Assembly (NCBI GenBank): GCA_947306175.1
Contig: CAMZFV010000017.1
Location: 1-60,081 of the forward strand
Direction: 5' to 3'
DNA length: 60,081 nucleotides
DNA from: an uncultured Prevotellaceae bacterium
GTDB taxonomy: Bacteria; Bacteroidota; Bacteroidia; Bacteroidales; Muribaculaceae
Shown: positions 43,501-51,052 of the stretch, piece by piece
How positions within the stretch are numbered: the stretch's first letter is position 1
Layout: the number at the start of each line of letters is the position of its first letter
The notes under the pieces: model-generated
The model's database searches: none
What the model was told of the DNA's origin: nothing
The model's input: the letters and a program-made list of their open reading frames with translations, nothing else
Position numbers and translations under genes: made by a program

Positions 43501-45006
43501 TTATAGTAAGTGCGCTTTTCCAATGAAATATAACAACAGATAACCCAGCACCATGCTGATGATGCCGACGATGATACCCACGCGGCTCATGTCATTCTGT
43601 TTGACCAGATTGGTCGAGAATGCCAGAGCATTGGGCGGGGTGCTGATGGGCAAAATCATGGCGCTGGAGGATGCGATGGCAATACCGATAAGCACCGTTG
43701 CTGTGCCTCCGATGGTGTCCAGCTTGTCGCCCATAGCTCCGCAGACAATAGCGAGGATAGGCATCAACAACGCTGCTGTAGCCGAGTTGCTGATGAAATT
43801 GGACAACAGGTAGCAGATTAGGCCGGACAGGATCAGGATAAGAATGGGCGAGAAGGTGTCAAACGGGATGCTTTTGACGGCGTTCTCGGCCAAACCCGAT
43901 GCATTGAGGCTGTAACCCAGCGCAAAGCCGCCTGCCACCATCCAGATGACGCTCCAGTTGATTTCCTCCAGGTCATACTTGTTGATGACGCCTGTCATGG
44001 CAAACACGGCAAAGGGAATCAGGGCGACCGTGTTGGCATTGATGCCCGTGAGACTGTCGGTGAGCCACAGCAAAACAGTGACGATGAACGTCCAGATGAC
44101 AATCTTGGTCTGCCTGTTATTCTCCATGTTGCTCTCAATCTCGAGATGGATGGTCTTTTGGCTGAAGGGGAACATCGTCTTCAACAGGAACCAGCCGATG
44201 AACAACAACAGGATTACCAGCGGGAACATGAACAGCATCCATTCTCCGAAGCCCAGCCCCAGATTCAATCCGTCAGGGTCATTGAGGAACTTCATCGCAA
44301 TGGTGTTGGGAGGAGTGCCGATAGGCGTTCCCATGCCACCCAGGTTGGCTGCCAGGGGAATGGACATCGTCATGGCGATGCGGCCCTTACCTTCGGGAGG
44401 CAGCTGCTTGAAAACGGGAGCGAGGAACGTGAGCATCATTGCAGCAGTGGCGGTGTTGCTCACAAACATCGAGAAGAAGCCCGTGATCAAGATAAAGCCA
44501 AGCAGGACGTTCTCGCTCTTAGTGCCGAAGGGTTTCAGCAGGATGCGGGCAAGATGCACGTCAAGGCCCGTCTTGGAAGCAGCGATAGCAAGGATAAAAC
44601 CGCCGATGAACAGCATGATGACGGGGTCGGCAAAACTGGACATGATGTCCTTGTAGCTCAGCAGCGTGCCCACCTGCTCCTCATCGACCATCGGTTTGAT
44701 GCCGCTGTTGGAAGTGAACAGCAGCAGGGCGACCATGATAAAGATGGAGGTAGCCCATGAAGGTACGACCTCGGTAATCCACATCAGCGTCGCAAGAATG
44801 AAAATGGCGATGACGCGTTGCTGGACAACCGTCAACCCAGCTATTCCGAACACACTGGCGGGCAGGTTCCAAATAATCAAAGTAACGATGAGCAGAATGA
44901 GTGCCGTGATGAGGTGCTTATTTACCGATGAACGTTGGTTACGGTTCTCGCGTCTGGTCTTATGATAGGCCTCAACAAGGTGAAATCCATGAAAGTTTTT
45001 AAACAT
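43501..45006 (-). CDS. SLC13 (DASS) family sodium:dicarboxylate-type transporter
   Basis: 501 aa with about 11 to 13 membrane helices. The two Na+-binding SNT motifs of the DASS family are present: VSNTATAAMML (about residue 196) and ISNSATAALLMP (about 424). The GTPIGTPPNTIA and ISTPPNALAF signatures match divalent anion/Na+ symporters that carry succinate, malate, citrate or sulfate. Upstream at 45300-45540 on the same strand is a cobalamin riboswitch with its own promoter, and no other gene lies between, so B12 status probably controls this transporter. Confidence 0.92.
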   Translation of the reverse strand: MFKNFHGFHLVEAYHKTRRENRNQRSSVNKHLITALILLIVTLIIWNLPASVFGIAGLTVVQQRVIAIFILATLMWITEVVPSWATSIFIMVALLLFTSNSGIKPMVDEEQVGTLLSYKDIMSSFADPVIMLFIGGFILAIAASKTGLDVHLARILLKPFGTKSENVLLGFILITGFFSMFVSNTATAAMMLTFLAPVFKQLPPEGKGRIAMTMSIPLAANLGGMGTPIGTPPNTIAMKFLNDPDGLNLGLGFGEWMLFMFPLVILLLFIGWFLLKTMFPFSQKTIHLEIESNMENNRQTKIVIWTFIVTVLLWLTDSLTGINANTVALIPFAVFAMTGVINKYDLEEINWSVIWMVAGGFALGYSLNASGLAENAVKSIPFDTFSPILILILSGLICYLLSNFISNSATAALLMPILAIVCGAMGDKLDTIGGTATVLIGIAIASSSAMILPISTPPNALAFSTNLVKQNDMSRVGIIVGIISMVLGYLLLYFIGKAHLL

Positions 45007-45299
45007 GATGCAATCAGTGTTTTGAAATTACTCAGTGTTGGCAGCCATGCCGTTTTTTGGCAGAAAAAGCAAGCGGCATGACTGCGCCACTGAAAGGTTA
45101 CTATATACTACACATATTGTATGATGCAAAAAAGCATAACACAATCAAAATCTTGAAGTGACCTTGACAGTGGCAAGTATTGGAACAAAACAACTGGATT
45201 GGCTGCACACCGGCAACCACACGCATTCCCGCATCTAGGCGGATTGGTGTCTTGATTGTTCAACTCTATTACCACGAGAGTCAAAGCAACTTATGTCCA
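45007..45299. other. Long leader between the riboswitch and the SLC13 gene
   Basis: About 290 bases. There is a hairpin catgccg...cggcatg (about 45049-45083) and an atgc-tttttt-gcat run (about 45126-45139); either could be part of an expression platform. A 29-codon frame on the minus strand has no supporting features. Confidence 0.5.
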
Positions 45300-45540
45300 A
45301 CTTGGCAGGTCTTCTGGCTCATCCCATTGTCTCACGGCCTTCCCATCCCTAATGGACAGTGACGCTTTTTGAATAAATTTGACGGCACCTCAGCAATTAA
45401 AGTGAATTGTATTGCCTTCGGCTTGCACAAATTTTGTAAGACAACTTGGGGGGACATACAGCAGCGGGTCTGCTCAGGATTCTCACCTGATTCCCTTTTA
45501 ATCCGTGACACGTCACGACGCGACGCTCACGGCACCAAAT
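45300..45540 (-). ncRNA. Cobalamin riboswitch
   Basis: Read on the minus strand, it has the 5' GGTGCC element (45531-45536), the core gggaatcaggtgagaatcct followed by gagcagacccgc-type sequence (about 45464-45495), and the B12 box AGCCAGAAGACCTGCC (about 45304-45319). Order and spacing match the RF00174 type. It is about 290 bases before the SLC13 start. Binding of adenosylcobalamin normally lowers expression downstream. No full expression platform is identified with confidence. Confidence 0.9.
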
Positions 45541-45545
45541 CGGCT

Positions 45546-45554
45546 GCAAAATTA
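45546..45554 (-). promoter_or_regulatory. -7 box of the riboswitch-SLC13 transcript
   Basis: TAATTTTGC on the minus strand, placing the transcript start just before the GGTGCC element of the riboswitch. A TTG lies about 20 bases upstream. Confidence 0.75.
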
Positions 45555-45673
45555 CTACCTTTTTTTGAAAACACAAGTTTTTTTGATGGCATTTCACAAA
45601 GCTATTTCAGTAGGCACGCCATCGTCCAACGATCAGAACCTTTACATCGTCTGAAAATAAATAGAAGAGTGTT

Positions 45674-46279
45674 CTATTGGATACAGGCGTTAGTTGGCTT
45701 CAATTTGATGATCATCGGTTCGTTTTTCTTGATTTTTATCTCTTTTTCATAATATCCAATACTTGATATCCTTATGACATCTCCCTTTACAGCTTCTATC
45801 TTAAATTCACCATTTATATCTATAGCGACAACTGTATTTTTACCCTTTATTTCAACGGATGCACAAATGGGATCACCATTATCCTCATCAAGAACCACTC
45901 CTGAGACTAAGATGATATCTGGACATTTAACTACTGCTGGGTCCCTCTCCAGTCTGATTAATAGGGTGGTGTCACTTGAAAGGAATAATTGTTGTGGCTT
46001 ATAGCCAATTCGTGTCACGGTCATCATGTACTTACGGGGATAACTCAATTCAAAATGTCCATCATAATCTGAGATGTATTTTAGCTCATACTCCCCTCTC
46101 ACTTCATTCCTACAACATATGTGTACCGCCACAAGTGGCTGGTCATCGGCTGCATCCACGACCTGTCCTGTTACCGTGATAGGTTGCCACACAGATTGGG
46201 CCGTTGCGACTCCAACCCCAAATGCCACCAGCAGGAATAATGAGACGGTTATTCTGATGAATCGTACCATAGCAATCAT
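45674..46279 (-). CDS. Secreted protein with two carboxypeptidase-regulatory-like domains
   Basis: 201 aa (the second Met at 46270 is possible). After a signal peptide ending VATAQ there are two beta-sandwich units: ITVTGQVVDAADDQPLVAVH to LIRLERD (about 34-113) and ILVSGVVLDEDNGDPICASV to MIIKLKP (about 121-196). These are the CarboxypepD_reg-like domains normally found at the N-terminus of TonB receptors, here as a free-standing pair. The Cys pair in VHICCRNE is unusual. Base composition is AT-rich relative to its neighbours. Function unknown. Confidence 0.78.
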   Translation of the reverse strand: MIAMVRFIRITVSLFLLVAFGVGVATAQSVWQPITVTGQVVDAADDQPLVAVHICCRNEVRGEYELKYISDYDGHFELSYPRKYMMTVTRIGYKPQQLFLSSDTTLLIRLERDPAVVKCPDIILVSGVVLDEDNGDPICASVEIKGKNTVVAIDINGEFKIEAVKGDVIRISSIGYYEKEIKIKKNEPMIIKLKPTNACIQ

Positions 46280-46297
46280 GATTAAGATGATGATTTG

Positions 46298-46306
46298 GCA
46301 AAGTTA
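46298..46306 (-). promoter_or_regulatory. -7 box of the 46279 gene
   Basis: TAACTTTGC on the minus strand, 18 bases before the ATG. Confidence 0.6.
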
Positions 46307-46425
46307 GTGTTTTTTTCTGGGAAAAACAGTGCTATGGGTGTGTTTTGTGTGTCTTTTGCCACTTCACGAAACCGCGACGAGCATCCCAAAAGGAACACCC
46401 AGCCTTATTTCTTGCAAATACTATT

Positions 46426-46911
46426 TTAGGATTGTTGTACCAGTTCACGCAATCTTTTGATTTTGTTTGACTGTTCTATCGAAGGGACAAAAATCGTTGG
46501 AACTAAAAGCATAATAACGAAAAAGAAACTACTAACAGAAGTGTCTCTAACCGTTATGAATATTGCAATCAAGAGGACCACACTGTAAGCAATCAACCAC
46601 TTATCAATCTTCTTATGCTTGTCATAGACAGCTAAGAGATCTTGTATACTGTCGGCATTGGCCATTTTGCTGTTCCTGTTCTTGTAAATAATTCCCAAAA
46701 TAATACAAAGTGGAAGCATTACGACAAAGAAAACCAGTTCCTTGATACCAACATCCTGTATTGCTCCGATGATAATAGTTACAAAATAGAGTCCAAGAAG
46801 CAAGCAGAAAATGCAGAAACCAATCGTTCCTAGTTTCGCCTGTTTGGCAAACGCGCTCTTTATGCTCTCAAATAGTTCATCTTTACCAATGTTTAATTTC
46901 TCTTGTTCCAT
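46426..46911 (-). CDS. Membrane protein of unknown function
   Basis: 161 aa from ATG 46911; the frame is open 15 codons further up, but without support. A polar N-terminus (MEQEKLNIGKDELFESIK) is followed by two membrane helices (about 30-50, 57-75), a charged loop, then two more (about 103-120, 126-145). The basic C-terminus is NKIKRLRELVQQS. It is AT-rich. No family is recognised; the four-helix layout with cytoplasmic ends resembles many small envelope proteins. Confidence 0.65.
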   Translation of the reverse strand: MEQEKLNIGKDELFESIKSAFAKQAKLGTIGFCIFCLLLGLYFVTIIIGAIQDVGIKELVFFVVMLPLCIILGIIYKNRNSKMANADSIQDLLAVYDKHKKIDKWLIAYSVVLLIAIFITVRDTSVSSFFFVIMLLVPTIFVPSIEQSNKIKRLRELVQQS

Positions 46912-47074
46912 ATTATATTGTTTTTGTTGGTTATTAATTTCACTCTTTAGACGCATTGATACATCGAAAAACTACATGAATTTCCATCTTTTTATTGCAA
47001 ATCTTGTGTCTTACAACAATACAATTATTTTGGTGCGGTTGCTGTATTGCATTGTATATTGCTGATTTTTTGTG

Positions 47075-47083
47075 TAATTTTGC
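47075..47083 (+). promoter_or_regulatory. -7 box of the FISUMP-domain gene
   Basis: TAATTTTGC, 40 bases before ATG 47124. Confidence 0.6.
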
Positions 47084-47123
47084 ATAATACTAACCATGGT
47101 TAATTTGAATAATTGGTAAGACA

Positions 47124-47900
47124 ATGAAGAGAATTGTAATATGTTTGTGTGTGTTATCGTTAATGCTGGTCTCATTTACGGCTGGTGTGGAGTATCAGCG
47201 CGGTGATGTGGACCAGGATGGCAGGGTGACTATTGATGATCTCACTTGCCTGATAGATTACCTGTTGACGGGGAGTTGGGGCGACGAATTTGTGGCTCCC
47301 GACGATCACGAGTGGGTTGACTTGGGCCTGCCCAGCGGCACTCTGTGGGCGACGTGCAACGTGGGTATCAACAGCCCTGAGGATTACGGAGACTACTTTG
47401 CCTGGGGCGAGACCACACCCAAGGAATACTATTACTGGAACACCTACAAGTGGTGCAATGGCAGCAAAAACGCGATGACCAAGTATTGCGCCAATAGCGA
47501 CTATGGTTACAATGGTTTCACCGATGGCAAGACCGAGTTGGATCTTGAAGACGATGCTGCCTGTGTGAACTGGGGGCCGTCGTGGCGCATGCCCTCCGTG
47601 GAGCAACAGCAAGAGCTGGTTGATAATTGCACTTGGACTTGGACGACGTGTGATGGCGTGAACGGCTATCTGGTGGCCGGTCCGAATGGCAACACCATCT
47701 TCTTGCCTGCCTCCGGCCGCCGCTGGGGTGGGGCGCTCGAAACGGGTACGTACGGCTTCTATTGGTCGCGCACGCTCCGCACGGACGACTCACGCTATGC
47801 TTATATCTTGAACTTCATTTCGGGGAACGTGTACTGGGGCAAAAGCAACTACCGCTATGATGGGTTTGTCGTTCGTGCTGTGCGCGTCTCGCAGAATTAA
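47124..47900 (+). CDS. Secreted FISUMP-domain protein with an N-terminal half dockerin
   Basis: 258 aa. A signal peptide (about 1-21) is followed by one dockerin repeat at 26-50 (RGDVDQDGRVTIDDLTCLID, then YLLTG); the second repeat of a normal dockerin is absent. The remainder fits the Fibrobacter succinogenes major paralogous (FISUMP) domain: HEWVDLGLPSGTLWATCNVG, YGDYFAWGETTPKEYYYW, WGPSWRMPSVEQQQELVDNC, GRRWGGALETGTYGFYWS, and a C-terminus YDGFVVRAVRVSQ. FISUMP proteins are surface proteins of unknown role. A dockerin motif at the N-terminus is uncommon. Confidence 0.82.
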   Translation: MKRIVICLCVLSLMLVSFTAGVEYQRGDVDQDGRVTIDDLTCLIDYLLTGSWGDEFVAPDDHEWVDLGLPSGTLWATCNVGINSPEDYGDYFAWGETTPKEYYYWNTYKWCNGSKNAMTKYCANSDYGYNGFTDGKTELDLEDDAACVNWGPSWRMPSVEQQQELVDNCTWTWTTCDGVNGYLVAGPNGNTIFLPASGRRWGGALETGTYGFYWSRTLRTDDSRYAYILNFISGNVYWGKSNYRYDGFVVRAVRVSQN

Positions 47901-48073
47901 CACCATACCACCCCTTCAACTGCAGGAAAAACGATGGCTTCCAAATAATCAGTGAATGAACTTTTAGCTCGGCAACTAATCGGAACCGCGCTGGACGCAA
48001 CCGTTTCTCTAAAAGTAGCACTACCGTAGCTCTTAAGGTGAGTGAGTTCAGTGTGAATATTCTTGAAGTACAT

Positions 48074-48955
48074 CTATAGGTTTGCCCTGTATCGCTTAGG
48101 GTTTACACCTTTCATTCGTTTGAAGAAGCGGGCGAAAGTCGTAGTTTCGGCAAAATGCAGGTGCTCGGCAATTTGAGCCACGGTCATAGAGGAGTTCTGC
48201 AGCAGCAGCGCTGCCTCGTTTGCCAACAGTCGGTTGATGTGGTCGGCAACGGTTCTTCCTGATATCTGTTTCACTATGCGGGAAAGATAGGTCGTTGTTA
48301 CAGCAAGCCGACCAGCGTAATAACCGATGTCGTGATGTGCAATGAAATCCTTTGAAGCGAGTTTGATGAAGTCTAGGTAGATCTCCACCACACGGTTTGA
48401 GAACCGGTGTTTTTCAATGGATTTCTCTTGGGCCTTGATGAGATCCAGCAGAAATAGGCCATAGAGCATTTCCATGCTTTCACCGCGATAAGGATGGTCT
48501 GAGTCACAATACCTTGCCATGAGCTGCATCAGTTCGAAAAGATGTGTGGCATCGCTTTCGTCCAGGCTGGTTTTGGGCTCTCTCAACTCAATCATTGAAA
48601 AATAGGCCGCCTTGACGGCATTGTTCTTGATTGAAGTCCCAATAGCAATGTCCTCGTCGGCAAGCAGGCTGATTCCTTTATAGTCGGTTGATGTGGCAAT
48701 AACGGTAATGGCAGAGCCTGCAGTGTAGGTAAATACATCATTCTTCTTGAAATACAGCTCTTGCCCGTTATAGACAATGCGCAGCCAACCCTGAATAATG
48801 AGCGAGAAAGTGTAGCATGCCAACGATTCTTGCTGCAATCTGTTGGTCCGCAACATCATGTCGCCATCAGTGTGAACGCAGATAATCTTGTCGTTCCGCC
48901 GCGACTGCGGCAGTTCGCCAAACATCTTTTCCCATCCTTCAACCAGATTGTACAT
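48074..48955 (-). CDS. AraC-family transcriptional regulator
   Basis: 293 aa from ATG 48955. The frame continues to a TTG at 48979, but that lies inside the -7 box (48976-48984), so 48955 is the start. The N-terminal cupin-like sensing half (about 20-180: ELYFKKNDVFTYTAGSAITV) is followed by two helix-turn-helix units in the last 100 residues: YYAGRLAVTTTYLSRIVKQI and SMTVAQIAEHLHFAETTTFA, ending FFKRMKGVNPKRYR. It is divergent from the ferritin-like/rubredoxin operon and is the natural candidate for its regulator. Confidence 0.92.
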   Translation of the reverse strand: MYNLVEGWEKMFGELPQSRRNDKIICVHTDGDMMLRTNRLQQESLACYTFSLIIQGWLRIVYNGQELYFKKNDVFTYTAGSAITVIATSTDYKGISLLADEDIAIGTSIKNNAVKAAYFSMIELREPKTSLDESDATHLFELMQLMARYCDSDHPYRGESMEMLYGLFLLDLIKAQEKSIEKHRFSNRVVEIYLDFIKLASKDFIAHHDIGYYAGRLAVTTTYLSRIVKQISGRTVADHINRLLANEAALLLQNSSMTVAQIAEHLHFAETTTFARFFKRMKGVNPKRYRANL

Positions 48956-48975
48956 GATGTCGTTAATTTTATGCT

Positions 48976-48984
48976 GCAAAGATA
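48976..48984 (-). promoter_or_regulatory. -7 box of the AraC-family gene
   Basis: TATCTTTGC on the minus strand, 20 bases before ATG 48955. It rules out the TTG start within it. Confidence 0.75.
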
Positions 48985-49061
48985 GTAATAATCTTTTAAC
49001 TTGTTTCGTTTCGGTCGGTTTTTGTTTTCTTTAGGTTCACATGCTTCCCTCTGTTTCGCAG

Positions 49062-49070
49062 TATATTTGC
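49062..49070 (+). promoter_or_regulatory. -7 box of the ferritin-like/rubredoxin operon
   Basis: TATATTTGC, 43 bases before ATG 49114. Back to back with the AraC promoter, about 80 bases apart. Confidence 0.72.
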
Positions 49071-49113
49071 AACATTAAAATTTCATTATTCATCTATTTA
49101 ATTTTGTATTCTT

Positions 49114-49569
49114 ATGGATAAACAGAAATCAATCGAGGCGTTACAGTTCTTTGTAACCCATTTGAGCGACGGTGCTTTTGTGCACAAGATTCAAGGACAC
49201 ATTTTCAAGTCACAGGGTTTCAGCAAACTCGGCGACAAGTACATGGGCCACTACAGCGAGGAAATGGGCTGGGTGGAGAAATTCATCGACCGTATCCTTG
49301 ACCTCGGCGGTGAAGTGAAAGTCGAGGACCGCAAGGGACGCGAACTGGTCTGCGACCCCGTGGAGTATGTGAAGGCCGACCTGGCCATTCAAGAACCTGG
49401 CGTTGAGCTGCTACGCAAGTGCATGGCATCGGTCATTGACGATCCCATCACTTACGACATGTTGAAGGCTTACCTGCTTGATGAGGAAGAAGACCTCGGT
49501 TGGAGCTTTGGACAACTCGAACTCATTGAGAAGATCGGCGTTCAGAACTGGCTGATGACACAACTTTAA
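49114..49569 (+). CDS. Ferritin-like (bacterioferritin/Dps-like) diiron protein
   Basis: 151 aa, all helical. Possible metal-site residues are in LSDGAFVHKIQGHIFKSQGF, YMGHYSEEMGWVEKFIDRIL (a typical ExxH-like helix: HYSEEMGWVEK) and LDEEEDLGWSFGQLELIEKI (the second EExxxW-type helix). This matches ferritin-like proteins of the bacterioferritin shape, often annotated as DNA starvation/stationary-phase or bacterioferritin-like. Likely role: iron storage or peroxide detoxification. It is first in a unit with a 56-aa winged-helix-like protein, a rubredoxin and a metallo-beta-lactamase-fold enzyme. Confidence 0.78.
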   Translation: MDKQKSIEALQFFVTHLSDGAFVHKIQGHIFKSQGFSKLGDKYMGHYSEEMGWVEKFIDRILDLGGEVKVEDRKGRELVCDPVEYVKADLAIQEPGVELLRKCMASVIDDPITYDMLKAYLLDEEEDLGWSFGQLELIEKIGVQNWLMTQL

Positions 49570-49581
49570 ACCAATATTAAC

Positions 49582-49752
49582 ATGAAAGAGAAAGTTTTAC
49601 AGGCTATGCGTGAGTTCGGTGCTCCCGTCAACGCTGGCAAGATTGCTGAGATTACAGGCATAGACCGCAAGGATGTTGACAAAGCTTTTGCTGAGTTGAA
49701 GAAAGAGGGAACGATAGTTTCCCCCGTCCGCTGCAAGTGGCAACCTGCCTGA
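49582..49752 (+). CDS. 56-aa winged-helix-like protein
   Basis: 56 aa, ATG 49582 to TGA 49752, starting 12 bases after the ferritin-like gene. VLQAMREFGAPVNAGKIAEI, TGIDRKDVDKAFAELKKEG and a closing strand TIVSPVRCKWQP read as a minimal winged helix (helix 2/recognition helix/wing). It could be a DNA-binding regulator or a structural protein; the single Cys near the end could be redox-active. Codon use is normal for this genome. Confidence 0.7.
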   Translation: MKEKVLQAMREFGAPVNAGKIAEITGIDRKDVDKAFAELKKEGTIVSPVRCKWQPA

Positions 49753-49866
49753 CAATCGAAAAAGGCTTCGTAAGGCGCTGCCGCGCCACGATGCATATCC
49801 ATTTTAATTAGCCAAGGGGGAACTTCGGGTTCCCCTTTCTGAAATTAACACAAAACTAATAAGAAA

Positions 49867-50028
49867 ATGAAGAAATACGTTTGTCCTTGCAAATACAAGT
49901 ACGACCCTGAAAAGGGAGACCCTAAACAGAATATCGCTCCAGGCACTCCATTTGAGGAACTGCCCGACACTTGGCGTTGCCCACGCTGCAAACGCAAAAA
50001 AGAGAAATTTGTTCCAATTGAAGAATAA
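49867..50028 (+). CDS. Rubredoxin with a CxC first motif
   Basis: 53 aa, ATG 49867 to TAA 50028. The rubredoxin core is obvious: [20 protein letters not shown] and [17 protein letters not shown]. The second iron ligand pair is normal (CPRC), but the first is VCPCKYKYD, that is C-x-C in place of the usual C-x-x-C; one residue is missing. It should carry one Fe and transfer electrons, here probably to the neighbouring oxidoreductase-like proteins. The altered loop may shift the redox potential or change the bound metal. Confidence 0.85.
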   Translation: MKKYVCPCKYKYDPEKGDPKQNIAPGTPFEELPDTWRCPRCKRKKEKFVPIEE

Positions 50029-50048
50029 CCTGTAAAAACGAAATTGTT

Positions 50049-50807
50049 ATGGAAATCAAAGCTATCAAGGCCGTGCGAATGTTCGACGGCGGTTTTATGA
50101 ATGAACCCTTTGCTTTTGGAGGTGAGGAAGGCAAGGATAAGTTTGACGAGCAGATCATCTATCGTAGCAGTCTTCAGAACTTCCTGCTTGACACAGACGA
50201 GGGCGTGATCCTGATTGACACGGGTTTTAAAGCCGACTTCGCCGCGCCGGCCAAGAGACTGGGGACGCCGCTATATATGGGCGACCTGGTAAATGATTAC
50301 ATGAGTGCATTTGCGGAATTAGGCTACAAGCCCGAACAAGTGACCAAAATACTTATCACCCACAAGCATAACGACCACAGCGACTGCATCAGTTCGTTCC
50401 CCAACGCCAAGGTGTATATCTCCCCTGAGGATGCCGATGCGATGAAACTTGACGGTGAGAACATCGTGAGAGTGACCTATAAAGATGGAGCCTACAAGAA
50501 CTTTCCCCGTGCCGAGAAAATTGCCGATGGCTTGTGGTTCATAGAGGCAAAAGGTCACACCAAGGGCAACAGCATCGCCGTCTTGGAACACGACGGGCTC
50601 TTCTACATGTTCCACGGCGACGTGACCTATTGCGATGCCGCATTGAAAGCTAATAAACTCTCGATCATCTTCGAGGACAAGGATGCCGCCCGCGAGACAC
50701 TCGACAGGGTTCGTGAGTTCATCAAAGACAATCCCACTGTCTATCTTTCCACTCATTGCCCTGAGGGCTACGAAAATCTGGAGATGAAACGAGTAATGAA
50801 AATTTGA
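50049..50807 (+). CDS. Metallo-beta-lactamase-fold hydrolase
   Basis: 252 aa, cytoplasmic. The metal motif is ITHKHNDHSDCISSFP (HxHxDH), with further ligands in EAKGHTKGNSIAVL (His) and FHGDVTYCDA (Asp), and STHCPEG near the end (His). No flavodoxin domain is present, unlike rubredoxin:oxygen oxidoreductases, but the operon places a rubredoxin gene 20 bases upstream. Could be a lactonase-like hydrolase or a redox enzyme. The last codons (KI*) are inside the first unit of the 67-base repeat. Confidence 0.88.
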   Translation: MEIKAIKAVRMFDGGFMNEPFAFGGEEGKDKFDEQIIYRSSLQNFLLDTDEGVILIDTGFKADFAAPAKRLGTPLYMGDLVNDYMSAFAELGYKPEQVTKILITHKHNDHSDCISSFPNAKVYISPEDADAMKLDGENIVRVTYKDGAYKNFPRAEKIADGLWFIEAKGHTKGNSIAVLEHDGLFYMFHGDVTYCDAALKANKLSIIFEDKDAARETLDRVREFIKDNPTVYLSTHCPEGYENLEMKRVMKI

Positions 50808-50947
50808 GCAAGCCGAATACAAACCCAGCTTGCTTGAGTTTGTTGAGGCGCCGCCAAATTTATGGAAAATTTGAGCAAGCCGAATACAAACCCAGCTTGC
50901 TTGAGTTTGTTGAGGCGCCGCCAAATTTATGGAAAATTTGAGCAAGC
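50799..50947. repeat. 67-base tandem repeat (two full units and a partial third)
   Basis: Units start at 50799 and 50866, the partial at 50933; the two full units look identical. Each contains gagcaagccgaatac and ttgaggcgccgcc. The stop TGA of the upstream gene is in unit 1. A diverged single copy occurs at about 59182-59238. Confidence 0.85.
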
Positions 50948-50990
50948 CCCCGACTTCAACTTATTGAAGAAGTCGGGGCATTTTGTTTTT
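50946..50990 (+). terminator. Terminator of the rubredoxin/MBL operon
   Basis: ccccgactt...aagtcgggg 9-base stem (with additional inner pairing ttcaa/ttgaa) followed by cattttgtttttt. Confidence 0.85.
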
Positions 50991-51028
50991 TATGAAAACT
51001 CCTGCGGCAACCATTGCCGCAGGAGTTT
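50991..51028 (-). terminator. Terminator of the PepC-type gene
   Basis: aaactcctgcggcaa/ttgccgcaggagttt 15-base perfect stem, loop cca; on the minus strand it is followed by tcataaaaaacaaaa. It lies between convergent genes. Confidence 0.82.
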
Positions 51029-51052
51029 AGCGTCTATATGATCCGTCGATTA

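Noticed and set aside
45140..45240. tRNA-like hairpins near the riboswitch
   Set aside because: The possible arms do not form a cloverleaf, and no TTCGANNC loop is in place.
50799..50947. CRISPR-like repeat
   Set aside because: The units are directly adjacent with no spacers, and no cas genes are in the window.
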